Part shown: piece after piece, positions 1-5,615 of the stretch
Position numbering within the stretch: the first letter of the stretch is position 1
How the letters are laid out: each line of letters begins with the position of its first letter
Source: Clostridia bacterium
GTDB lineage: Bacteria; Bacillota_A; Clostridia; Christensenellales; Aristaeellaceae
Length of the DNA: 21,996 bases
Reading direction: 5' to 3'
Assembly: GCA_017530275.1 (NCBI GenBank)
Contig: JAFXMP010000213.1
Location: forward strand, 1 to 21,996
Made by a program: the position numbers and the translations under genes
The notes under the pieces: model-generated
Told to the model about the DNA's origin: nothing
Database searches by the model: none
What the model saw: the letters and a program-made list of their open reading frames with translations, nothing else

Positions 1-273
1 ATAGTCGTTGGACAAGGATGTGCCGATGTTCAAGTCCGCCAGGTTCACCACCGAATCGCTGGAGGCGGACACCATGTACATTCGCGACGTGGCGGTGAAT
101 TTGCTCGGGATCATGAAACAGGTGACCAACCCAGAAATCAGCGGCTCCAAGCAGCACCGCAGCAATTAACAGGGGCAGGCGGCTTATAACCGAACAAGTC
201 CACCAGGTCGATATAATCCCGCCTGTCCTGCCTTGGCTTGTAGGGCTGGGCTTTCGTAGTTTTTTTCTTCCAT
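1..273 (-). pseudogene. Wzz/CpsC-type polysaccharide co-polymerase, 5' part, frameshifted
   Basis: This is the N-terminal part of a chain-length determinant (Wzz/CpsC/YveK type), a membrane protein that partners a tyrosine kinase to control capsule or exopolysaccharide length. The ATG at 273-271 lies 2 bases after the LCP stop. No single frame stays open. Three frames joined in order give a coherent protein: a charged start ending in RDYIDLVDLFGYK, a membrane stretch RLPLLIAAVLLGA, then LISGLVTCFMIPSKFTAT and a region ending SLSNDY. Each change of frame equals one extra base: in the A7 run at 260-266, at about 181-183, and at about 141-143. The three shifts sum to three, so the last segment returns to the ATG frame. 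The residues look well kept, so this is either a very recent pseudogene or a set of read or assembly errors. The gene continues past the left edge. Confidence 0.75.
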
Positions 274-275
274 GC

Positions 276-1349
276 TTATCTGATTTCCCCTTCTGTAGTT
301 TCGTTTCCGCTGCCGATGGGATTCAGGGAGAACAAATCCATCATCGTTTCGCGTACCGCGCCGTCCGCTGCGTAAAATTCCTCATGGAGCTGGCCGTCCC
401 CCAGCACGGTGCCCAGCACCGTTTCGCCTCGGATGGTTTTCAGTCCCTTATCCTTGCCCTTTAAGAGTTTTTGCGCGATGCGGGAGAAGGCGTTACCGTT
501 CATGCTGGATACCGCCGCACCATGGAGCATGTCCCATAGTTCCAGGCCAAAGGCGGGGTTTTCATTGGTTTTTTCCTTCACCTTGGTGAAAAAGGAAGCC
601 ATGTACTGCCGCTGCCGGGCCATGCGCTCGGCGTTGGTTCCGCTGCCCACAGCCATGCGTACCCTGATAAAATATGCCGCCTGCTCGTCGGTCAGGGTCA
701 AGGTTTCGCCCTGCGGCAGGGCAGGGTTATCTTTGTCCAATTCATCCAGAATGGTGACCTCCACGCCGCCTACCGCATGGTTCAATTTGCCCACGTCCTC
801 CATGCTCATCTCGAAGTAGCCATCGATTTTCGGGAGGCCCCCCAGGTACTGCCGCACAGCGTACGCCGTGTTTTCCGCGGCCATCTGTGGGTTCCTTCCG
901 TACCAGTGAGCCGTGCAGATTTGCAGGTTGCGGCTGGTGATTTCGTTTCCAGCTTTATCCAGTTCACGCACAGGGGTTACCGTATTTCTGTCGATTTGCA
1001 GGCAAGCGACAGTGTTGTCCGAATGATCCAGAACCATCAACAATAGGAAATCTGCCATGGGGCCCCAGTAATTGTCCGGGTCACTACTGCCGCTGGCATC
1101 TGTGCCGATGAACAGGTAGGTTTCGATCCGATGATCGAAGCCAAATTTTTCGCCGTCCAGCGTCACGGTGTTCTGATCCGTCCATTTGCTGGCTTTCAGC
1201 GTTTCCGCCGTTTGGCGGAGCACTTGCTCCTGCTTACGCTGCTGCATCCCATCCAGCAGCGTCGCGCCGAAGAACACCGCAGCCAGTAAAAGCGCCAGTG
1301 TCACGGCGGAAACAACCATCTTTCGTTTTTTTCTGTTTCTTTTTTCCAT
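276..1349 (-). CDS. LCP (LytR-CpsA-Psr) family wall glycopolymer transferase
   Basis: 357 residues. LCP enzymes attach undecaprenyl-linked glycopolymers such as capsule or teichoic acids to peptidoglycan outside the membrane. A basic start is followed by one membrane segment (about 11-31), then an extracellular LCP domain: LFIGTDASG (79-87), the strand ending LQIDRNTVT (118-126), a GG-containing helix region at 170-171, HAVGGVEVTI (191-200), and the arginine motif NAERMARQRQYM (239-250). It belongs to the LCP subgroup whose core motif usually reads NRDTMT. Here it reads DRNT, so the usual Asp is Asn (N122). It sits 3 bases after cpsB and directly before the Wzz-type gene, which fits a capsule/EPS operon. 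The start has a modest ribosome site (GGTGGA). The family call is secure; which polymer it transfers is unknown. Confidence 0.85.
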   Translation of the reverse strand: MEKRNRKKRKMVVSAVTLALLLAAVFFGATLLDGMQQRKQEQVLRQTAETLKASKWTDQNTVTLDGEKFGFDHRIETYLFIGTDASGSSDPDNYWGPMADFLLLMVLDHSDNTVACLQIDRNTVTPVRELDKAGNEITSRNLQICTAHWYGRNPQMAAENTAYAVRQYLGGLPKIDGYFEMSMEDVGKLNHAVGGVEVTILDELDKDNPALPQGETLTLTDEQAAYFIRVRMAVGSGTNAERMARQRQYMASFFTKVKEKTNENPAFGLELWDMLHGAAVSSMNGNAFSRIAQKLLKGKDKGLKTIRGETVLGTVLGDGQLHEEFYAADGAVRETMMDLFSLNPIGSGNETTEGEIR

Positions 1350-1352
1350 CTT

Positions 1353-2084
1353 TTATTCCACCCGGCCCAGTACCTTCCGGACGGCGGCGTCGATGCTTTG
1401 CAAGGATTCCGCGCACAGTGCGTTGCCGATTTCCTCCATTGCAAATGCAAGGTTCGGGGGTCGGTTTTCTAAATTGTGGCAGTCGGAACCCACGATGGTG
1501 CGCGGAAATGCTTGCAGGAAATCCAGGCAGAATTTTCGCTTTTTGTCCGAATGGAACAGCCCGGAAGATTTTCGGAAGCTTCCTGCATTGATTTGGGGCG
1601 TCAGAGGCAGGGCAAGCATCCGGTTCCAAACGCTTTTATCTTTTTGAAAGCCGATGTATCGCTCCACATGAGCCAGCACGACGTTCAGTTTTTGCCGCGT
1701 TATCAAGGCTTCGACGTCCCGAAGCACGTCTGAATCCCATTGCTCAAAGGGCAGTTCCACCAGGATGGTGTTCGTTTCCCCAATGCAAAGCCTGGAGATT
1801 TCCTGGGCGTGGCCCATGCCAGGGAAGTAATAGACTTCGGCTCCGTCTATCACGGCAGGCAGAGGCGTATCCGCTTCTTGAATCAAGCGTTCCGTTTGTG
1901 CCTGTGCTTGAGCGCGTCTATCCAGAAAGCCGTCGATGGATATCTGATCGGCGTAAAAGTGGGGCGTAGCAGCTACAAGATTGACACCTTGCCGCATTTC
2001 TTCCCGCAGCATGATCTCCGTCATGGAGATATCCTGGCTTCCGTCATCGATCCCCGGCAGGATGTGAGTGTGAAAATCAATCAA
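1353..2084 (-). CDS. cpsB: CpsB/CapC-type PHP-domain protein tyrosine phosphatase
   Basis: 243 residues from a proposed TTG start at 2084-2082. The family (CpsB, YwqE) is a manganese-dependent phosphatase that dephosphorylates the tyrosine kinase controlling capsule/EPS assembly. The reading frame is open further upstream, but family members begin almost at the metal motif. The TTG gives (M)IDFHTHILPGIDDGS and is preceded by AAGAGG nine bases away. Metal-ligand and core motifs are visible in order: HTH near the start, AATPHF, GAEVYY, ELPFEQWDSD, LAHVERY, INAGS and GSDCHN. The 66 extra upstream residues look non-coding and contain the promoter. First gene of a unit with the LCP and Wzz-type genes. 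No tyrosine kinase gene is in the window; it may lie past the left edge. Confidence 0.88.
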   Translation of the reverse strand: MIDFHTHILPGIDDGSQDISMTEIMLREEMRQGVNLVAATPHFYADQISIDGFLDRRAQAQAQTERLIQEADTPLPAVIDGAEVYYFPGMGHAQEISRLCIGETNTILVELPFEQWDSDVLRDVEALITRQKLNVVLAHVERYIGFQKDKSVWNRMLALPLTPQINAGSFRKSSGLFHSDKKRKFCLDFLQAFPRTIVGSDCHNLENRPPNLAFAMEEIGNALCAESLQSIDAAVRKVLGRVE

Positions 2085-2135
2085 CGTAAGCCGCCTCTTT
2101 TCGCTGGTTTTTCCTGGGTTTTCTCTCAATGATTC

Positions 2136-2147
2136 GCAATTAATTGC
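2136..2147. promoter_or_regulatory. 12-base perfect palindrome in the cpsB leader
   Basis: GCAATTAATTGC is a perfect 12-base inverted repeat about 20-30 bases downstream of the predicted transcript start. The position suits a repressor operator, but no regulator gene is nearby and an AT-rich 12-mer can arise by chance. Confidence 0.3.
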
Positions 2148-2174
2148 ATAATCAACTTGAAATTCAACGCTTAT

Positions 2175-2203
2175 ATTATACACAAGGAAGAAAACAACTT
2201 CAA
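2175..2203 (-). promoter_or_regulatory. Sigma-A type promoter of the cpsB operon
   Basis: On the minus strand, TTGAAG (2203-2198) and a perfect TATAAT (2180-2175) are separated by 17 bases. The expected transcript start is near 2168, leaving a leader of about 84 bases before the TTG start of cpsB. The promoter lies inside the upstream open frame, which supports the shorter cpsB start. Confidence 0.75.
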
Positions 2204-2274
2204 GAGAAAGATGGCTGTAAATCATGGCTTGAAAATCATGGCTCACGCTCATTGTATCAATCATTTCTTTGTCG

Positions 2275-2370
2275 TTATTCAATGGGAAGAATTTCTATAT
2301 TCATCAAATCGGCTACTTTTTTAAGGATGAAAGCATTGCTGCCGACGCTCAGGGCGAAATGGTGGGTAAA
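2275..2370 (-). pseudogene. C-terminal gene fragment of uncertain family
   Basis: An open stretch on the minus strand reading FTHHFALSVGSNAFILKKVA and then ADLMNIEILPIE before a TAA at 2277-2275. There is no ATG, GTG or TTG start giving this segment a full N-terminus; the frame is closed by a TGA upstream near 2448. The HHFAL pattern with a hydrophobic, secondary-structured tail faintly recalls the C-terminus of L-fucose isomerase-like sugar isomerases, but I cannot confirm that by eye. It overlaps the Rpn-like fragment in another frame, so at most one of the two is genuine over the shared bases (2321-2370). Confidence 0.25.
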
Positions 2371-2533
2371 TCGCTTTCTCGTTTCTGGTTTCTTCAAATC
2401 CTTTACACATGATTTCCACTCCTTCCAGGTTTTCTTTGTAATACCTGGCCGTGCTTTTCAGCAGCTCAAAATTCATATCATCTGGGCCCCAGCAGAAAAA
2501 ATCGTGCATTAGTTGCCAGATATACAAGGTCAT
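2321..2533 (-). pseudogene. Rpn-family (PD-(D/E)XK nuclease/putative transposase) C-terminal fragment
   Basis: A 70-codon frame without a ribosome site or N-terminal nuclease domain. Its middle reads WQLMHDFFCWGPDDM, then LLKSTARYYKENLEGVEIMC and FEETRNE. From memory this matches the C-terminal region of Rpn-family recombination-promoting nucleases in Clostridia, where an HDF-x-C-x-DPDDM-type motif is followed by RYFKE, GV-x-x-MC and E-x-x-RNE. Past the RNE motif (about 2375) the frame looks random. The catalytic N-terminal half is absent, so this is a remnant. It sits among other remnants (HsdS, cysteine-rich protein) between two operons. Confidence 0.5.
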
Positions 2534-2591
2534 CCATGGACATGGATAGAAGCTGTTTTTTCAGCGCCGTCTGAGTCATCTTCTTGGGCAT
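2478..2591 (-). CDS. Small ORF (37 aa) downstream of the HsdS remnant, probably a broken 5' end
   Basis: ATG at 2591-2589 is preceded by GAGGTGA six bases away, a good ribosome site, and 11 bases separate it from the HsdS stop. The product begins MPKKMTQTALKKQLLSMSMD and stops after a further 17 residues. The start resembles the first helix of small uncharacterised proteins of the DUF6155 kind, but that is only a resemblance. The Rpn-like fragment begins in another frame inside this ORF, so the most likely reading is the surviving 5' end of a gene truncated and fused to other debris. It could still be translated. Confidence 0.35.
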   Translation of the reverse strand: MPKKMTQTALKKQLLSMSMDDLVYLATNARFFLLGPR

Positions 2592-2602
2592 GTTGATTCA
2601 CC

Positions 2603-2743
2603 TCAGTTCAATCTTTTGCACAGGGGCAGAAGTTCTTCCAGCTTGGCGACAATGCGCTTTTGATATGCAAGGGGTGGAAGGGGCAACTTTGTTGATTCTA
2701 AACGAAATAATGCAAGTTTTGGTTTTATGACCAAACAGGACAA
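2603..2743 (-). pseudogene. hsdS: Type I restriction specificity subunit (HsdS), C-terminal remnant
   Basis: A 46-codon open stretch ending at TGA 2605-2603. The last part reads KLPLPPLAYQKRIVAKLEEL followed by LPLCKRLN. This is the typical end of the second conserved helix of HsdS, commonly LPxPPLxEQKRIVxKLEELLPLC. The target recognition domains are missing, and an in-frame TGA lies immediately upstream. HsdS normally directs the HsdM methylase and HsdR translocase to their DNA target; this piece cannot. Its upstream end abuts and slightly overlaps the cysteine-rich pseudogene on the other strand, pointing to a recombination junction. Confidence 0.7.
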
Positions 2744-3107
2744 TCAAATCATACGCAGCGCAAAGCTGCTGGCACAAAAAGAATGTGCCAACTTTGCCGG
2801 AGGATCACCCTTGCCATGTGATCAATCCGGCTTATAAGACGATCCACGATTGCGCTGTAGATTGCGGCTATTTCTTTTCTGCTATTCTACCCTTACAACC
2901 CGAACTGAATACAGGCGTATGGCATGAGATTCTCCGGGAGGAAGATCAGACAGGAGAGGGCAGGAAAGCTGCGTTCGATGCCATAAGCCTTTCATCCCCG
3001 GCAGCAACCGCCAGCGCTATTGCGCCGAGTGTGGAGCAGCGGCAAAACAAGCCGGGAACCGGGAAAAACAGCGCCGCCACCGGGAACGTCAGAAAATAGT
3101 CGTGTAA
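2727..3107 (+). pseudogene. Cysteine-rich VLP-domain protein, frameshifted
   Basis: Three segments together match a small cysteine-rich protein family common on integrative conjugative elements of Clostridia. Segment 1, from ATG 2727, reads MTKQDNQIIRSAKLLAQKEC and then ANFAGG, and hits a stop at 2835. Segment 2, in another frame, contains PCHVINPAYKTIHDCAVDC and YFFSAILPLQPEL. Segment 3, back in the first frame, contains SCVRCHKPFIPGSNRQRYC and AECGAAAKQAGNREKQRRH, with a TAA at 3105. The CxxC pairs, the GSNRxRYC motif and the basic tail are the family hallmarks. Frame changes near 2790-2815 and 2945-2975 cancel each other. The 104-codon frame at 2785-3099 alone is therefore only the middle of this gene plus unrelated ends. 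The function of the family is not established. Confidence 0.7.
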
Positions 3108-3125
3108 CGTAACCCTTTAGAACGG

Positions 3126-3160
3126 AAAAAGTCCAGGAATACCAACGCTTCCCGGACTTT
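3126..3160 (-). terminator. Rho-independent terminator of the yicC-rsmA operon
   Basis: On the minus strand AAAGTCCGGG (3160-3151) and CCTGGACTTT (3137-3128) form a 10-pair stem with one G-U wobble and a 13-base loop. The stem runs into a T5 tract. It lies about 85 bases after the rsmA stop. The wobble becomes an A-C mismatch in the other direction, so it should work mainly for the minus strand. Confidence 0.6.
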
Positions 3161-3165
3161 CAATC

Positions 3166-3197
3166 GGGGCAGTACGATCTATGGACCGTCCTGCCCC
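3166..3197 (-). other. Strong hairpin in the rsmA 3' region
   Basis: GGGGCAG (3166-3172) pairs with CTGCCCC (3191-3197). After one mismatch a further six pairs form on the minus-strand RNA, including a G-U wobble that is an A-C mismatch on the plus strand, closing on a 4-base loop. The structure therefore favours the minus-strand transcript downstream of rsmA. The T6 run lies on its 5' side in that direction, so it is not itself a classical terminator. Confidence 0.5.
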
Positions 3198-3245
3198 TAA
3201 AAAAGCAATGATTGGAGTTGCAATGGTTCCATGGAAAACCGAAAT

Positions 3246-4085
3246 TCAGAATACACCCTGTTCTTGAGCTTCTTTCATGCTGTTTGCCAACGCCGCAAAA
3301 TCATCAAGGGCCAGCGTCTCGCCTCTGGCTTCTTCCGGTATATCGCATTGGGCGAGCAATGATCGGGCTTGGGTTCGAGAAAGATGGAAGGAAGCGATCA
3401 GATTGTTTTCCATGGTTTTGCGTCTCATAGCGAAAGCGGAGGCAGCCACCCTGAAGAAAACCGCTTCATCCAGTACATTCACCGGCGGCTGAATACGCCG
3501 GGGCATCACCACGAAGGCGCTGTCCACCTTGGGCGGCGGGGTAAACAGGCAGGCGGGCACATCCAGCACAATGGCAGGATCATAGTAATACTGCGTCTTT
3601 ACCGAAAGCATCCCGTAGCCTTCCTCTCCAGGCCGTGCTACCATGCGCTGGGCCGCCTCTTTCTGCACCATCAGGCTGATGGACCGGATCGGCATGTTGG
3701 AGGACAAAAGCAAATTCATCAAATCGGTGGTGAGGTAATAGGGAATATTCGCAACGATATGGAAACCGCCCAGAGGCGCGGTCAACTCCGGCAGGTTCAG
3801 CCGCAGCACATCCCCATGCACCAGTTGCACGTTTTTGTATTTATCCAGCGCCACATGCAGGATTGGCAGCAGCGTGCCGTCCACCTCGATAGCCAGAATC
3901 TTACGGCACCTGCGGGCCAATTCTTTCGTCATGCCACCCGCGCCAGCGCCGATTTCCAGCACGGCGTCTCCTTCGCCTACGCCGGATAAATCCACCAGCT
4001 GAGCAAATAGAGCTTCGTCGGTAATGAAATTCTGGCCCAGACTCCGCTTATGATGGAATTCAGCCTGATCCCGTTTTTGTTTCAT
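3246..4085 (-). CDS. rsmA: 16S rRNA adenine-1518/1519 dimethyltransferase RsmA (KsgA)
   Basis: 279 residues, the normal family length. It dimethylates two adjacent adenines in the 3' end of 16S rRNA late in 30S assembly, using S-adenosylmethionine. The start RSLGQNFITDEAL (14-26) is the signature of the family. EIGAGAG (44-50) is the SAM-binding loop, GDVLRL (91-96) follows, and NIPYY (113-117) is the catalytic motif. The ATG at 4085 overlaps the rpe stop as ATGA, so translation is probably coupled; the longer open frame upstream is rpe in another frame. Last gene of the operon, followed by a terminator. In many Firmicutes rsmA sits with tatD and rnmV instead, so this position is a variant. 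Confidence 0.95.
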   Translation of the reverse strand: MKQKRDQAEFHHKRSLGQNFITDEALFAQLVDLSGVGEGDAVLEIGAGAGGMTKELARRCRKILAIEVDGTLLPILHVALDKYKNVQLVHGDVLRLNLPELTAPLGGFHIVANIPYYLTTDLMNLLLSSNMPIRSISLMVQKEAAQRMVARPGEEGYGMLSVKTQYYYDPAIVLDVPACLFTPPPKVDSAFVVMPRRIQPPVNVLDEAVFFRVAASAFAMRRKTMENNLIASFHLSRTQARSLLAQCDIPEEARGETLALDDFAALANSMKEAQEQGVF

Positions 4086-4723
4086 GCTAATTCCCTGACC
4101 TTCCGTGCGACCAGAGCAGGGTCCTCCGCCCGAAAATAGGAAGTGCCCATGATCAGCCAATTAGCGCCCGCTTCCTTGAGCAGCGGCGCGTTTTCCAGGT
4201 TCACGCCGCCGTCCACGGCGATCACGCCCTGATAGCCCGCCTTGCGAAGCATGCGAATTTTTTCCATCTGTTCGGGCATGAATTCCTGCCCGCCAAAGCC
4301 CGGCTCCACGGTCATGATGAGCACGATGTCCGTTTCGTCCAGCCAGTGCAGCAGCGCTTTCACTGGCGTGGCGGGTTTGATGGACAAGCCGGCCATTGCG
4401 CCCTTTTCATGAATTTTACGCACAATGGCGTCGGGATCATGAAACACTTCCCGGTGCACGGTGACGCTGGACGCTCCGTATCCCAGAAATGTATCAAGAT
4501 ACTGCTCCGGATCGTCCATCATCAAATGCACATCCAGCTTTAAATTTGGAAACTGCCGGTGGATCGCCCGGCAGAAGGAAGGACCGAAGGACAGGTTGGG
4601 CACGAAATGGGCGTCCATCACGTCAAAATGCAGCCGGTCTATGCCGTTTTTTGTCATCTGGTCGATTTCCCGGCCCAGATGCAGCAAGTCGGCGGCCAGC
4701 AGCGACGGCGTCAGTTTAATCAT
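4082..4723 (-). CDS. rpe: Ribulose-phosphate 3-epimerase
   Basis: 213 residues. It interconverts ribulose 5-phosphate and xylulose 5-phosphate in the pentose phosphate pathway, in the cytoplasm. It is a TIM-barrel metal enzyme. The start MIKLTPSLLAAD contains the usual PS-x-L-x-AD motif, HFDVMDAHFVPN (32-43) and DVHLMM (64-69) carry metal ligands and catalytic Asp34, VEPGFGGQ (139-146) binds phosphate, and AVDGGVN (169-175) carries the second catalytic Asp171. The start at 4723 overlaps the end of rsgA by 8 bases; the 69 residues upstream in the same frame are a shadow of rsgA. The rsgA-rpe order is standard in Firmicutes. The thiamine pyrophosphokinase gene (thiN) that often follows is absent. 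Confidence 0.95.
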   Translation of the reverse strand: MIKLTPSLLAADLLHLGREIDQMTKNGIDRLHFDVMDAHFVPNLSFGPSFCRAIHRQFPNLKLDVHLMMDDPEQYLDTFLGYGASSVTVHREVFHDPDAIVRKIHEKGAMAGLSIKPATPVKALLHWLDETDIVLIMTVEPGFGGQEFMPEQMEKIRMLRKAGYQGVIAVDGGVNLENAPLLKEAGANWLIMGTSYFRAEDPALVARKVRELA

Positions 4724-5615
4724 ATCGTTCCCTCCATGCCTGGCGGCAGTCCGCCAATAAGGTGTGGTATCTTTCCAAACGCTGCATATTGATTTTTCCT
4801 TCCCTGGCTGCCTGCAGCACCGCGCAGCCTGGTTCCGTGCCGTGATAGCAGGGGGAGAAACGGCAGGCGCCGGCATATGGCTCAAATTCTGGGTAAAAAT
4901 CCCGCAGCAGCACGGGATCGAACACGTCATCCATTTCCAGCAGGCTGAAGCCCGGCGTATCGATCACTCGAATATCACCGAAAGAAAAGAGCTCCGCGTG
5001 GCGCGTGGTGTTTTTACCACGCTGAATTTTGCGGCTGATATCCCCCGTTTCCTGGGTCAGGCCGAACAAAGCGTTCAGCAGGGTGGATTTCCCCACGCCC
5101 GACTGACCGGAAAAGCAGCAGGTATGGCCTTTCAGATACTGTAAAAGCTGATCCGCCGCCAGCCCGTTCTGCGCGCTGACGCAGCAAATCTCCGTTTCCG
5201 CTCCCGCGTACATGGCCTTAGCCAGCGCCGCGGTTTCCTCCGAGTTTGGCAGGTCCGCCTTATTGAGGATCAGCAGGGTATGAATCCCCTGCTTGCGGGC
5301 AAAAATCAGCAGCTTGTCCACCAGCAGCCAGTCCGGTTCGGGCTGAGGGGCGGCTACGATGCACAGCAGCGTGATATTTGCTACAGGGGGACGAAGGCAG
5401 CAGCTTGCGCGGGGCAGAATTTCTTCCAGCCATCCGTCTTCTTCCTTGCCTTCCTCTTTGCCTTCGCCGGGCGTGAAGTATACGCGGTCGCCCACCAGGG
5501 GCGTGATCCGCTGCCGCCGGAATTTTTTCTTGGCCCGCAGAATGAATTCCTGCCCCTGGCTGTCCCTTACCGTATAAAAACCGCCGCGCCCCCGCACGAT
5601 CACGCCTTCCATCAT
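4716..5615 (-). CDS. rsgA: Ribosome small-subunit-dependent GTPase A
   Basis: 299 residues. RsgA is a GTPase checkpoint in late 30S maturation that binds near the decoding centre. It has the circularly permuted order of this family: N-terminal OB fold (about 1-75), then NKAD (118-121, G4), then GQSGVGKST (170-178, P-loop), then DTPG (219-222, G3), and a C-terminal zinc knuckle with Cys251, Cys256, His258 and Cys264. The ATG at 5615 overlaps the prkC stop as ATGA and has GGAGGAG eight bases upstream. An Arg/Lys-rich stretch at 28-36 and an acidic loop at 51-60 (EGKEEGKEED) flank the OB fold's last strands; the acidic loop is slightly unusual. Located between prkC and rpe, as is common. Confidence 0.95.
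   Translation of the reverse strand: MMEGVIVRGRGGFYTVRDSQGQEFILRAKKKFRRQRITPLVGDRVYFTPGEGKEEGKEEDGWLEEILPRASCCLRPPVANITLLCIVAAPQPEPDWLLVDKLLIFARKQGIHTLLILNKADLPNSEETAALAKAMYAGAETEICCVSAQNGLAADQLLQYLKGHTCCFSGQSGVGKSTLLNALFGLTQETGDISRKIQRGKNTTRHAELFSFGDIRVIDTPGFSLLEMDDVFDPVLLRDFYPEFEPYAGACRFSPCYHGTEPGCAVLQAAREGKINMQRLERYHTLLADCRQAWRERYD

Noticed and set aside
2085..2282. N-terminal extension of cpsB to an ATG at 2282
   Set aside because: The extension contains the TTGAAG-TATAAT promoter and has no family similarity; TTG 2084 with AAGAGG gives the family start.
2785..3099. 104-codon frame taken as an intact gene
   Set aside because: Only its middle matches the cysteine-rich family; the N-terminal and C-terminal family motifs lie in another frame, so it is part of a frameshifted gene.
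3166..3205. Plus-strand terminator made by the GGGGCAG/CTGCCCC hairpin
   Set aside because: On the plus strand the stem is followed by A-rich, not T-rich, sequence, and its inner pairs include mismatches that are wobbles only on the minus RNA.
3369..3989. 206-codon open frame on the plus strand
   Set aside because: Antisense to rsmA; composition typical of a shadow frame.
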